64,000 nucleotides of DNA from Pseudocitrobacter corydidari (lineage in GTDB: Bacteria; Pseudomonadota; Gammaproteobacteria; Enterobacterales; Enterobacteriaceae). How positions within the stretch are numbered: position 1 is the stretch's first letter; each line of letters starts with the position of its first letter. The notes beneath the pieces were generated by a model. The model worked only from the letters and a program-made list of their open reading frames with translations, did no database searches and had not been told where the DNA came from. The position numbers and the translations under genes are program-made. Shown here piece after piece: positions 1 through 8,296 of the stretch. The stretch lies in contig NZ_CP087880.1 of assembly GCF_021172065.1 (NCBI RefSeq), positions 4,192,583-4,256,582 on the forward strand, written 5' to 3'.

Positions 1-660
1 GCAAATCATGGTTGGCTGGATTCCTGGCATACCTTCTCGTTTGCAAACTATTACGACCCGAATTTTATGGGCTTCTCGGCACTGCGCGTGATTAACGATG
101 ACGTGATTGACGCAGGCCAGGGGTTCGGTACGCACCCGCACAAAGATATGGAAATTTTGACCTATGTACTGGAAGGCGCCGTTGAGCACCAGGACAGCAT
201 GGGCAACAAAGAACAGGTTCCGGCGGGTGAGTTCCAGATTATGAGCGCGGGTACCGGCGTGCGTCACTCCGAGTACAACCCGAGCAAAACTGACCGTCTA
301 CGCCTGTATCAAATCTGGATCATTCCAGAAGAAACCGGTATTACGCCGCGCTACGAACAGCGTCGCTTTGACGCCGAGCAGGGTAAACAGCTGGTGCTGT
401 CGCCGGATGCGCGTGATGGTTCGCTGAAAGTGTACCAGGATATGGAACTCTATCGCTGGGCGCTGGCGAAAGATGAGCAGTCGGTGCACCAGATTGCCGC
501 TGACCGCCGCGTGTGGATTCAGGTGGTAAAAGGTAACGTCACTATCAATGGCACCAAAGCCACCACCAGCGATGGCCTGGCGATTTGGGATGAACAGGCG
601 ATTTCTGTTCATGCCGACAGCGAAAGCGAAATTCTGCTCTTCGATCTGCCGCCGGTATGA
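1..660 (+). CDS. yhhW: Pirin-family protein YhhW (quercetin 2,3-dioxygenase type), 5' end cut off
   Basis: The reading frame is open from base 1 and reads ANHGWLDSWHTFSFANYYDP before the first internal Met at 67, so the gene enters the window already started; by comparison with E. coli YhhW about a dozen residues are missing. It is a bicupin of the pirin family, and the N-terminal cupin shows the metal-binding pattern GTHPHKDMEIL followed by GTGVRHSEYN (three His and one Glu in the family). E. coli YhhW has quercetinase activity in vitro; its physiological role is unclear. It ends in a strong intrinsic terminator and is followed by gntR on the same strand, as in E. coli. Confidence 0.95.
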   Translation, partial: ANHGWLDSWHTFSFANYYDPNFMGFSALRVINDDVIDAGQGFGTHPHKDMEILTYVLEGAVEHQDSMGNKEQVPAGEFQIMSAGTGVRHSEYNPSKTDRLRLYQIWIIPEETGITPRYEQRRFDAEQGKQLVLSPDARDGSLKVYQDMELYRWALAKDEQSVHQIAADRRVWIQVVKGNVTINGTKATTSDGLAIWDEQAISVHADSESEILLFDLPPV

Positions 661-674
661 TAACGCGTAAATAA

Positions 675-714
675 ATAAGAGAACCTCCCCAATCAACCGG
701 GGAGGTTCTCTTAT
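675..714 (+). terminator. Intrinsic terminator after yhhW
   Basis: A perfect 16-bp stem starting ATAAGAGAACCTCCCC pairs with GGGGAGGTTCTCTTAT around an 8-base loop. T/A-rich flanks on both sides suggest it could act in both directions. It separates yhhW from gntR. Confidence 0.85.
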
Positions 715-762
715 CTCCGTGGTAAACTGAGAGGATGTTTCACTTTTATTTCTCTCAGGACG

Positions 763-1758
763 ATGAAAAAGAAAAGACCCGTACTTCAGGATGTGGCCGA
801 TCGCGTCGGCGTGACCAAAATGACGGTCAGCCGTTTTCTACGCAATCCGGAGCAGGTCTCCGTCGCGCTGCGAGGTAAAATTGCTCAGGCCCTGGATGAG
901 CTGGGTTATATTCCTAATCGTGCCCCTGATATTCTCTCCAATGCGACCAGCCGTGCGGTTGGCGTTCTCCTTCCTTCCTTAACTAACCAGGTTTTCGCTG
1001 AAGTGCTTCGTGGCATTGAAAGCGTGACCGACGCCTATGGTTATCAGACGATGCTCGCCCACTACGGCTATAAGCCGGAACTTGAGCAGGAGCGTCTGGA
1101 ATCGATGCTGTCGTGGAATATTGACGGCCTGATCCTTACCGAGCGTTCGCATACGCCGCGTACGCTGAAGATGATTGAAGTTGCGGGCATTCCGGTTGTC
1201 GAACTGATGGACAGCAAATCGCCATGCCTCGATATCGCGGTCGGTTTCGATAACTTCGAAGCCGCGCGGCAGATGACGGCAGCGATTATCGCGCGCGGCC
1301 ATCGCCATATCGCCTATCTTGGCGCGCGTCTTGATGAACGTACTATCATCAAACAGAAGGGTTACGAGCAGGCGATGCTCGATGCCGGGCTGGTGCCTTA
1401 CAGCGTGATGGTCGAGCAATCATCCTCTTACTCGTCGGGGATTGAGCTGATGCGCCAGGCGCGTCGCGAATATCCGCAGCTTGACGGCATCTTCTGTACC
1501 AACGATGACCTTGCGGTAGGCGCGTCCTTTGAGTGCCAACGTCTGGGCTTACGTATTCCTGATGATATCGCCATCGCTGGTTTCCACGGCCATGATATCG
1601 GGCAAGTGATGGAACCCCGCCTGGCAAGCGTCCTGACGCCGCGTGAGCGGATGGGGCGCATCGGCGCGGAACGTCTGTTAGCACGGATCCGAGGTGAAGC
1701 AGTTACTCCTAAAATGTTAGATTTAGGTTTCACTTTGTCACCGGGCGGTTCAATTTAG
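763..1758 (+). CDS. gntR: Gluconate operon repressor GntR (LacI family)
   Basis: 331 residues, the same length as E. coli GntR. The N-terminal LacI-type helix-turn-helix is at about residues 7-33 (VLQDVADRVGVTKMTVSRFL). It is followed by a periplasmic-binding-protein-like effector domain (about 65-331) with the usual NDDLAVGA and IAIAGFHGHD stretches. In E. coli GntR represses gntKU, gntT and the edd-eda genes and releases DNA on binding gluconate. Here it lies directly upstream of gntK and gntU, with two operator-like sites in the gap and a further site upstream of gntT at about 33.5 kb, so the regulon layout is kept. The start ATG follows CTCAGGACG. Confidence 0.97.
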   Translation: MKKKRPVLQDVADRVGVTKMTVSRFLRNPEQVSVALRGKIAQALDELGYIPNRAPDILSNATSRAVGVLLPSLTNQVFAEVLRGIESVTDAYGYQTMLAHYGYKPELEQERLESMLSWNIDGLILTERSHTPRTLKMIEVAGIPVVELMDSKSPCLDIAVGFDNFEAARQMTAAIIARGHRHIAYLGARLDERTIIKQKGYEQAMLDAGLVPYSVMVEQSSSYSSGIELMRQARREYPQLDGIFCTNDDLAVGASFECQRLGLRIPDDIAIAGFHGHDIGQVMEPRLASVLTPRERMGRIGAERLLARIRGEAVTPKMLDLGFTLSPGGSI

Positions 1759-1765
1759 CCCTGAC

Positions 1766-1787
1766 AAATTTGAACTAGATCACACAT
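1766..1787 (+). promoter_or_regulatory. CRP site upstream of gntK
   Basis: The core TTTGA-ACTAGA-TCACA lies inside AAAT...ACAT and matches the cAMP-CRP consensus TGTGA-N6-TCACA at nearly every position. It lies about 70 bp upstream of the GntR operators, the expected place for catabolite activation of gntKU. Confidence 0.8.
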
Positions 1788-1811
1788 ATTCATTTCCGGC
1801 ACGAATGGTGA

Positions 1812-1840
1812 TTGCTTCTCCACTGGTCCGGCATGACAAT
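1812..1840 (+). promoter_or_regulatory. Probable gntK promoter (-35/-10)
   Basis: TTGCTT (1812-1817) and GACAAT (1835-1840) are 17 bp apart. The -10 box runs straight into the first GntR operator, so a bound repressor would cover the start of transcription. Confidence 0.55.
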
Positions 1841-1868
1841 GTTACCGATAACAGTTACCCGTAACAAA
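1839..1868 (+). promoter_or_regulatory. Tandem GntR operators upstream of gntK
   Basis: Two overlapping copies of the gluconate operator (consensus ATGTTACCCGTAACAT): ATGTTACCGATAACAG at 1839-1854 and AGTTACCCGTAACAAA at 1853-1868. Each keeps the GTTACC/GTAAC core. They lie between the promoter and the gntK start. Confidence 0.85.
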
Positions 1869-1893
1869 TTCTTGTGTCCAGCAGGAGGACGCT

Positions 1894-2427
1894 TTGAGCA
1901 CGACTAATCATGATCACCATGTCTACGTTCTGATGGGCGTATCTGGCAGTGGTAAATCCGCAGTCGCCAGTGAAGTGGCGCATCGACTGAATGCCGCGTT
2001 TCTTGATGGCGATTTCCTTCATCCGCGTAGCAACATCGTCAAAATGTCCTCCGGCGAACCGCTGAACGACGACGATCGCAAACCGTGGCTGCAGGCGCTG
2101 AACGACGCCGCATTTGCGATGCAGCGTACCAACAAAGTTTCCCTGATTGTCTGCTCTGCGCTGAAAAAAGCGTATCGCGACATTCTGCGAAAAGGTAACC
2201 CGAATCTCTCCTTCGTGTACCTGAAAGGCGATTTCGACGTGATCGAAAGCCGTCTGAAAGCACGTAAGGGTCACTTCTTCAAAACGCAAATGCTGGTGAC
2301 GCAGTTCGAAACGCTGCAGGAACCGAGCGCTGATGAACGCGATGTGCTGGTGGTTGATATCGATCAGCCGCTGGAAGGCGTTATCAACAGTACTATTGAA
2401 GTGATTAACAAAGGCAGTAACGCGTGA
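1894..2427 (+). CDS. gntK: Gluconokinase GntK
   Basis: 177 residues. The enzyme phosphorylates gluconate with ATP to 6-phosphogluconate, the entry to the Entner-Doudoroff and pentose phosphate routes. The P-loop GVSGSGKS is at residues 15-22, followed by the DGDFLHPRSNIVKMSSGEPL substrate region and the CSALKKAYRD stretch typical of gluconate kinases. I chose the TTG start at 1894 because a strong AGGAGG lies 7 bases upstream, and E. coli gntK also starts with TTG. The last codons overlap the gntU start by four bases (GTGA), so the two are translationally coupled. Confidence 0.97.
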   Translation: MSTTNHDHHVYVLMGVSGSGKSAVASEVAHRLNAAFLDGDFLHPRSNIVKMSSGEPLNDDDRKPWLQALNDAAFAMQRTNKVSLIVCSALKKAYRDILRKGNPNLSFVYLKGDFDVIESRLKARKGHFFKTQMLVTQFETLQEPSADERDVLVVDIDQPLEGVINSTIEVINKGSNA

Positions 2428-3764
2428 CAACTTTAACGCTGGTTTTAACAGCAGTAGGCTCCGTTCTGCTGCTGCTGTTTTTAGTCATGAAGGCGCGTAT
2501 GCACGCCTTCCTGGCTTTGATGGTGGTTTCTATTGGTGCAGGTCTTTTCTCCGGTATGCCGCTGATTAAGATCGCGCAAACCATGGAAAAAGGGATGGGC
2601 GGTACGCTGGGCTTCCTGGCTATCGTGGTCGCGCTGGGCGCGATGTTCGGTAAAATTCTGCATGAAACGGGCGCAGTCGATCAGATTGCCGTCAAGATGC
2701 TGAAATCCTTTGGTCACAATCGCGCGCACTACGCGATTGGCCTGGCTGGTCTGATTTGCGCACTGCCGCTGTTCTTCGAAGTGGCGATTGTGCTGCTGAT
2801 TAGCGTCGCGTTCTCTATGGCGCGTCACACCGGGACCAACCTGGTGAAACTGGTGATTCCTCTGTTTGCCGGTGTTGCGGCGGCGGCGGCGTTCCTGCTG
2901 CCTGGGCCTGCGCCGATGCTGCTGGCTTCCCAGATGCACGCGGATTTCGGCTGGATGATCCTGATTGGCCTGTGCGCAGCGATTCCGGGCATGATCATTG
3001 CCGGCCCGCTGTGGGGCAACTTTATCAGCCGCTACGTTGAGCTGAGCATTCCGGAAGACATCACCGAGCCGCATCTGGGCGAAGGCAAAATGCCGTCGTT
3101 CGGTTTCAGCCTCGCGCTGATCCTGCTGCCGCTGGTGCTGGTCGGTCTGAAAACGATTGCCGCTCGCTTTGTGGCTGAAGGCTCTACCGCGTACGAATGG
3201 TTTGAATTTATCGGTCACCCGTTCACTGCAATCCTGATTGCGTGTCTGGTTGCCATTTATGGCCTGGCGTATCGTCAGGGTATGGCGAAAGACAAAGTGA
3301 TGGAAATCTGCGGTCACGCGCTGCAACCTGCGGGCATCATCCTGCTGGTTATCGGTGCAGGTGGCGTGTTCAAACAGGTTCTGGTTGACTCTGGCGTGGG
3401 CCCGGCTCTGGGCGAAGCGCTGACCGGTATGGGTCTGCCGATTGCGCTGACCTGCTTCATCCTGGCGGCTGCGGTACGTATCATTCAGGGTTCGGCAACG
3501 GTTGCCTGCTTAACGGCGGTTGGCCTGGTGATGCCGGTAATTGAACAGCTGAACTACAACGGCGCACAGATGGCAGCACTCTCTATCTGTATCGCGGGCG
3601 GCTCGATTGTGGTCAGCCACGTGAACGATGCTGGTTTCTGGTTATTTGGTAAGTTTACGAATGCCACCGAAGCACAGACGCTGAAAACCTGGACCATGAT
3701 GGAAACCATCCTCGGTACCGTGGGCGCGATTGTCGGTATGATTGCGTTTACCCTGCTGAGCTAG
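2424..3764 (+). CDS. gntU: Low-affinity gluconate permease GntU
   Basis: 446 residues, a GntP-family gluconate:H+ symporter of the inner membrane with about a dozen hydrophobic segments along its length. Family marks include FFEVAIVLLISVAF, LPGPAPMLLASQMHADFGW and, near the end, SHVNDAGFWLF. It starts with GTG inside the gntK stop codon. Together with gntK it imports and traps gluconate, and it sits under the same CRP/GntR control region. It is paralogous to gntT at 32.0-33.4 kb (similar GxGGAFKQVLVDSGV and SHVND segments). Confidence 0.96.
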   Translation: MTTLTLVLTAVGSVLLLLFLVMKARMHAFLALMVVSIGAGLFSGMPLIKIAQTMEKGMGGTLGFLAIVVALGAMFGKILHETGAVDQIAVKMLKSFGHNRAHYAIGLAGLICALPLFFEVAIVLLISVAFSMARHTGTNLVKLVIPLFAGVAAAAAFLLPGPAPMLLASQMHADFGWMILIGLCAAIPGMIIAGPLWGNFISRYVELSIPEDITEPHLGEGKMPSFGFSLALILLPLVLVGLKTIAARFVAEGSTAYEWFEFIGHPFTAILIACLVAIYGLAYRQGMAKDKVMEICGHALQPAGIILLVIGAGGVFKQVLVDSGVGPALGEALTGMGLPIALTCFILAAAVRIIQGSATVACLTAVGLVMPVIEQLNYNGAQMAALSICIAGGSIVVSHVNDAGFWLFGKFTNATEAQTLKTWTMMETILGTVGAIVGMIAFTLLS

Positions 3765-3785
3765 GTTTTATAGAACGTTATTGCG

Positions 3786-3815
3786 AAAGGGCTTCCGGAT
3801 GGAAGCCCTTTTTTA
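3786..3815 (+). terminator. Intrinsic terminator after gntU
   Basis: The stem AAAGGGCTTCC / GGAAGCCCTTT has a 4-base loop and is followed by a T-rich run, 22 bases after the gntU stop. Confidence 0.9.
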
Positions 3816-3825
3816 TTGGTGAAAT

Positions 3826-3904
3826 TGCCCGGTGGCGCTTCGCTTACCGGGCCTACGGAGGGCAAAATTGCTGTAGGTCGGGTAAGGCGCAGCCGCCACC
3901 CGGC
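3826..3904. repeat. REP/BIME element
   Basis: Two REP-like units, GCCCGGTGGCGCTTCGCTTA followed by CCGGGC and, inverted, GTAGGTCGGGTAAGGCGCAG followed by CCGCCACCCGGC. They lie between the convergent gntU and yhgN genes, the usual position for these repeats. Confidence 0.85.
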
Positions 3905-3918
3905 GTCGTTCAGCTTCA

Positions 3919-4512
3919 TCACCCCTTCATCCACATCCGAATCCCATCCAGGAACATCTGGGTTGCCATCATCACCAGAATCAACCCCATCAGGCGCTCA
4001 AGCGCGTTTACGCCTTTCTCACCCAGCAGACGCAGGAACAGCGACGATTGCAGCAGAATGGCAACCGTGCCGCCCCAGGCGATCAGCAGGGCGATAACGA
4101 GATGGCTCATATTGTTCGGATATTGATGCGAAAGCAGCATCAGGGTCGCCAGCAGGGTTGGCCCAGCGACCAGCGGGATGGCGAGCGGCACAATAAACGG
4201 CTCTTCACCCGCCGGTAAACCGGAACTGTTTTCGGAACTACTCGGAAATATCATCTTAATGGCAATCAAAAACAGAATGATGCCGCCGGAGATAGAAACC
4301 GTTTCGGCACGCAGGTTCAAAAAGGCCAAAATCTTCTCGCCCGCGAACAGGAAAATCAGCATGACGAGAAGTGCGATTAAAAGCTCACGTATCATGATCG
4401 CCCTGCGGCGCCTGGGTTCCGTGTGTTTTAATACCGACATAAAAATCGGCAAGTTTCCTAATGGATCCATAATCAGGATCAACAAAACGGATGCAGAAAA
4501 GATTTCATTCAT
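3919..4512 (-). CDS. yhgN: MarC-family inner membrane protein YhgN
   Basis: 197 residues with about six transmembrane segments, starting MNEIFSASVLLILIMDPLGNLPIF, the standard opening of the MarC/UPF0056 family (the DPxGNxP motif). The internal loop SSSENSSGLPAGEEPFIVPLAIPLVAGP is also typical. Its biochemical function is not known; the family was once linked to multiple antibiotic resistance, which was later disputed. It is transcribed toward gntU and divergently from asd, as in E. coli. Confidence 0.95.
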   Translation of the reverse strand: MNEIFSASVLLILIMDPLGNLPIFMSVLKHTEPRRRRAIMIRELLIALLVMLIFLFAGEKILAFLNLRAETVSISGGIILFLIAIKMIFPSSSENSSGLPAGEEPFIVPLAIPLVAGPTLLATLMLLSHQYPNNMSHLVIALLIAWGGTVAILLQSSLFLRLLGEKGVNALERLMGLILVMMATQMFLDGIRMWMKG

Positions 4513-4744
4513 AACCTAAATTCCCTGATAATCATTGCGGATTTTCTGCTAAACACGTGGCCGATGGAAAGGTTTCCGAAGTGGCGCGTGTTGGCTCCCA
4601 AAATGGGGGTAATAAGTTGCATTTCTGATTGCGTTGCAATCATTGATTAATTTCACTTGCGACTTTGGCTGCTTTTTGTAATGTGAAGGATGTCGCACCG
4701 GATCTGGTGACATTAACAGCACATCTCTGCAGGAAAAAAACGTT

Positions 4745-5851
4745 ATGAAAAATGTTGGTTTTATCGGCTGGCGTGGAATGGTCGGCTCTGTACTCATGCA
4801 ACGCATGGTGGAAGAGCGCGATTTCGACGCCATTCGCCCGGTCTTCTTCTCCACCTCCCAACTTGGGCAGGCGGCGCCGTCTTTTGGCACTACCACAGGT
4901 GGTACGCTGCAGGATGCTTACGATCTTGACGCGCTGAAGGCCCTGGACATTATTGTCACCTGCCAGGGCGGCGATTATACCAACGAAATCTATCCAAAGC
5001 TTCGTGAAAGCGGCTGGCAGGGCTACTGGATTGACGCGGCCTCTTCGCTGCGCATGAAAGATGATGCCATTATCATTCTTGACCCGGTTAACCAGAAAGT
5101 CATCACCGATGGCCTGAACAACGGCGTGAAAACCTTTGTGGGCGGCAACTGCACCGTCAGCCTGATGCTGATGTCCTTAGGCGGCCTGTTCGCTAACGAC
5201 CTGGTGGAGTGGGCGTCCGTTGCTACCTATCAGGCGGCTTCCGGCGGCGGTGCGCGTCATATGCGTGAGCTGCTGACTCAAATGGGCCAACTGCATAATC
5301 ACGTCGCCGATGAACTGGCGAACCCGGCTTCCGCTATTCTCGATATCGAACGCAAAGTCACGGCGCTGACGCGCAGCGGTGACCTGCCGGTCGATAACTT
5401 CGGTGTACCGCTGGCAGGCAGCCTGATTCCGTGGATCGACAAACAGCTCGATAACGGCCAGAGCCGCGAAGAGTGGAAAGGCCAGGCTGAGACCAATAAA
5501 ATCCTCGCCACCGCGTCCACCATCCCGGTTGACGGCCTTTGCGTCCGTGTTGGCGCGCTGCGTTGCCACAGCCAGGCTTTCACGCTGAAACTGAAAAAAG
5601 ATATCTCTATCGCCACCGTTGAAGAGCTGCTGGCGGCTCACAACCCGTGGGCGAAAGTCATCCCGAACGATCGTGACATCACCATGCGCGAGCTGACCCC
5701 TGCGGCGGTCACCGGCACGCTGACCACGCCGGTCGGGCGTCTGCGTAAGCTGAACATGGGGCCAGAGTATCTCTCGGCCTTTACGGTTGGCGACCAGCTA
5801 CTGTGGGGGGCAGCAGAACCGCTGCGCCGCATGTTGCGTCAGCTGGCTTAA
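4745..5851 (+). CDS. asd: Aspartate-semialdehyde dehydrogenase Asd
   Basis: 368 residues. The enzyme reduces aspartyl phosphate to aspartate semialdehyde with NADPH, the branch point to diaminopimelate, lysine, threonine and methionine. The Rossmann NADP-binding start is MKNVGFIGWRGMVGSVLMQR. The catalytic cysteine is in GGNCTVSLM (Cys136 here; 135 in E. coli), and SGGGARHMRELL and CHSQAFTLK contribute to the active site. The one-residue difference comes from a small insertion near residue 48 (FGTTTGGTLQD against E. coli FGGTTGTLQD). It is monocistronic: a strong terminator follows directly. Confidence 0.98.
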   Translation: MKNVGFIGWRGMVGSVLMQRMVEERDFDAIRPVFFSTSQLGQAAPSFGTTTGGTLQDAYDLDALKALDIIVTCQGGDYTNEIYPKLRESGWQGYWIDAASSLRMKDDAIIILDPVNQKVITDGLNNGVKTFVGGNCTVSLMLMSLGGLFANDLVEWASVATYQAASGGGARHMRELLTQMGQLHNHVADELANPASAILDIERKVTALTRSGDLPVDNFGVPLAGSLIPWIDKQLDNGQSREEWKGQAETNKILATASTIPVDGLCVRVGALRCHSQAFTLKLKKDISIATVEELLAAHNPWAKVIPNDRDITMRELTPAAVTGTLTTPVGRLRKLNMGPEYLSAFTVGDQLLWGAAEPLRRMLRQLA

Positions 5852-5857
5852 TATTCT

Positions 5858-5883
5858 CAGGGGGGCTTTATGCCCCCCTGTTT
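5858..5883 (+). terminator. Intrinsic terminator after asd
   Basis: The stem CAGGGGGGC / GCCCCCCTG has a 5-base loop and a following TTTA, seven bases after the asd stop. Confidence 0.88.
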
Positions 5884-5923
5884 ACATCTGATAGGTTTTG
5901 CGTACTACAAGGAGTAAACGCGA

Positions 5924-5953
5924 ATGTCTTCATTTTTCTCAGAGGTTCAATAA
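5924..5953 (+). CDS. Candidate 9-residue leader or small protein upstream of glgB
   Basis: A very short frame, ATG to TAA, encodes MSSFFSEVQ. It has a clean AAGGAG (5909-5914) nine bases before the ATG, a better ribosome site than many real genes in this window. It lies in the 258-base gap between the asd terminator and glgB, 157 bases before the glgB start. It could be an independent tiny protein or a leader affecting glgBX expression. E. coli has very short annotated proteins with yhg-series names in this neighbourhood, but I could not check equivalence. Function unknown. Confidence 0.4.
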   Translation: MSSFFSEVQ

Positions 5954-6109
5954 AGCGTTGGCTATGCTGTAAGCAAGGTTGAATTTTTGCGACCTTGACT
6001 GAAAGTTGGGCGGGGCAGAGAGGAAGCACATTGTGCTGCGCCGTGCAGGTCAAAAATGTCGTCCACTTAACTGGAACGAGACGACACACATACAACAGGA
6101 TGATGAACC

Positions 6110-8296
6110 ATGTCCGATCGTATTGATAGAGACGTGATTAACGCGCTAATTGCTGGCCATTTTGCGGATCCTTTTTCCGTTCTGGGGATGCATAGCACCG
6201 AAGCAGGGCTGGAAGTCCGGGCGCTTTTACCTGATGCGACTGATGTCTGGGTTATCGAACCGAAAACCGGGCGTAAAGTCGGCAAGCTCGAGTGTTTAGA
6301 CTCGCGCGGTTTCTTTTGCGGCGTTCTGCCGCGACGTAAAAATCCTTTTCGTTATCAACTGGCGGTGGTTTGGCACGGTCAGCAGAATCTGATCGACGAC
6401 CCCTATCGCTTCGGCCCGCTGTTGCAGGAGATGGACGCATGGCTGCTGTCTGAAGGCACGCACCTGCGCCCGTACGAAACGCTGGGCGCGCATGCCGACA
6501 CAATGGACGGCGTGACCGGCACGCGCTTCTCTGTGTGGGCACCCAACGCCCGCCGCGTCTCGGTGGTCGGGCAGTTCAACTACTGGGATGGCCGTCGCCA
6601 TCCGATGCGCCTGCGCGGTGAAACGGGGATCTGGGAACTGTTTGTGCCCGGCGCGCATAACGGTCAGCTCTATAAATTTGAAATGATCGACGCGCACGGC
6701 AAACTGCGCATCAAAGCCGACCCTTACGCCTTCGAAGCCCAGATGCGACCAGAAACGGCCTCGCTGATTTGCGGCCTGCCGGAAAAAGTGGTGCAGACGG
6801 AAGAGCGTAAAAAAGCGAATGGTTTCGACGCGCCGATTTCCATCTATGAAGTGCATCTCGGTTCCTGGCGTCGCCATACGGATAACAACTTCTGGCTGAG
6901 CTATCGCGAGCTGGCGGACCAGTTAGTGCCGTACGCGAAATGGATGGGCTTTACCCATCTGGAGCTGCTGCCGGTTAACGAGCATCCGTTCGACGGTAGC
7001 TGGGGCTACCAGCCAACCGGGCTGTACGCGCCGACGCGCCGTTTCGGTACGCGCGAAGATTTCCGCTACTTTATCAATGCCGCGCATGCGGCCGGGCTGA
7101 ACGTGATTCTCGACTGGGTGCCGGGCCACTTCCCGTCGGATGACTTCGCGCTGGCGGAATTCGACGGCACCAAACTCTACGAACATGATGACCCGCGTGA
7201 AGGCTACCATCAGGACTGGAATACCCTGATTTACAACTATGGCCGCCGTGAAGTCAGTAACTATCTGACGGGCAATGCGCTGTACTGGATCGAACGCTTT
7301 GGCATCGATGCGCTGCGCGTGGATGCGGTGGCTTCCATGATCTACCGCGACTACAGCCGTAAAGAAGGTGAGTGGATCCCCAATGAATTTGGCGGCCGCG
7401 AAAACCTGGAAGCGATTGAATTTCTGCGCACAACCAACCGCGTGCTGGGCGAGCAGGTTCCCGGTGCGGTGAGTATGGCGGAAGAGTCGACCGATTTTGC
7501 CGGCGTTTCTCGCCCGCAGGATATGGGCGGCCTGGGGTTCTGGTACAAGTGGAATCTGGGCTGGATGCACGACACGCTCGACTATATGAAGCTTGACCCG
7601 GTACATCGTCAGTATCATCACGACAAAATGACCTTCGGGCTGCTTTACAACTACACGGAAAACTTCGTGCTGCCGCTGTCGCACGATGAAGTGGTCCACG
7701 GTAAGAAATCGATTCTCGACCGTATGCCGGGCGATGCGTGGCAGAAGTTTGCCAACCTGCGCGCCTACTACGGCTGGCTGTTTGCGTTCCCCGGCAAAAA
7801 GCTGCTGTTCATGGGCAACGAATTTGCGCAGGGGCGCGAGTGGAACCACGACGGCAGTCTCGACTGGCATCTGCTGGAAGGCGGCGACAACTGGCACCAC
7901 GGCGTTCAGCGTCTGGTGCGTGACCTGAACCACACCTATCGCCACCATAAAGCGCTGCACGAGCTCGACTTTGACCCGTACGGCTTTGAGTGGCTGGTGG
8001 TTGATGACCACGAACGTTCGGTCTTTATCTTCGTGCGTCGCGACAAGCAGGGCAATGAACTGATCGTCGCCAGCAACTTTACGCCGGTGCCGCGCCACGA
8101 TTACCGCTTCGGTATCAATCAGCCGGGTAGCTGGCGTGAAGAGCTGAACACTGACTCCGCACATTACCACGGCAGTAATGCCGGGAACGGCGGCGTGGTG
8201 CATAGCGACCACATCGCCAGCCACAGGCGTGAGCACTCTCTGAGCCTGACGTTGCCGCCGCTGTCCACCATCTGGCTGGTTCGGGAGGGGGAATGA
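6110..8296 (+). CDS. glgB: 1,4-alpha-glucan branching enzyme GlgB
   Basis: 728 residues, identical in length to E. coli GlgB. It cuts alpha-1,4 chains and rejoins them through alpha-1,6 bonds to branch glycogen in the cytoplasm. An N-terminal domain and a CBM48-type domain (about 115-215, TRFSVWAPNARRVSVVGQFNYW) precede the GH13 barrel. Catalytic motifs visible are GIDALRVDAV (nucleophile Asp, 405 in E. coli numbering), MAEEST (acid/base Glu, 458) and LSHDEVVHGKKS (Asp 526). An all-beta C-terminal domain closes the protein. It is the first gene of glgBXCAP; the last four bases overlap the glgX start (ATGA). Confidence 0.98.
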   Translation: MSDRIDRDVINALIAGHFADPFSVLGMHSTEAGLEVRALLPDATDVWVIEPKTGRKVGKLECLDSRGFFCGVLPRRKNPFRYQLAVVWHGQQNLIDDPYRFGPLLQEMDAWLLSEGTHLRPYETLGAHADTMDGVTGTRFSVWAPNARRVSVVGQFNYWDGRRHPMRLRGETGIWELFVPGAHNGQLYKFEMIDAHGKLRIKADPYAFEAQMRPETASLICGLPEKVVQTEERKKANGFDAPISIYEVHLGSWRRHTDNNFWLSYRELADQLVPYAKWMGFTHLELLPVNEHPFDGSWGYQPTGLYAPTRRFGTREDFRYFINAAHAAGLNVILDWVPGHFPSDDFALAEFDGTKLYEHDDPREGYHQDWNTLIYNYGRREVSNYLTGNALYWIERFGIDALRVDAVASMIYRDYSRKEGEWIPNEFGGRENLEAIEFLRTTNRVLGEQVPGAVSMAEESTDFAGVSRPQDMGGLGFWYKWNLGWMHDTLDYMKLDPVHRQYHHDKMTFGLLYNYTENFVLPLSHDEVVHGKKSILDRMPGDAWQKFANLRAYYGWLFAFPGKKLLFMGNEFAQGREWNHDGSLDWHLLEGGDNWHHGVQRLVRDLNHTYRHHKALHELDFDPYGFEWLVVDDHERSVFIFVRRDKQGNELIVASNFTPVPRHDYRFGINQPGSWREELNTDSAHYHGSNAGNGGVVHSDHIASHRREHSLSLTLPPLSTIWLVREGE

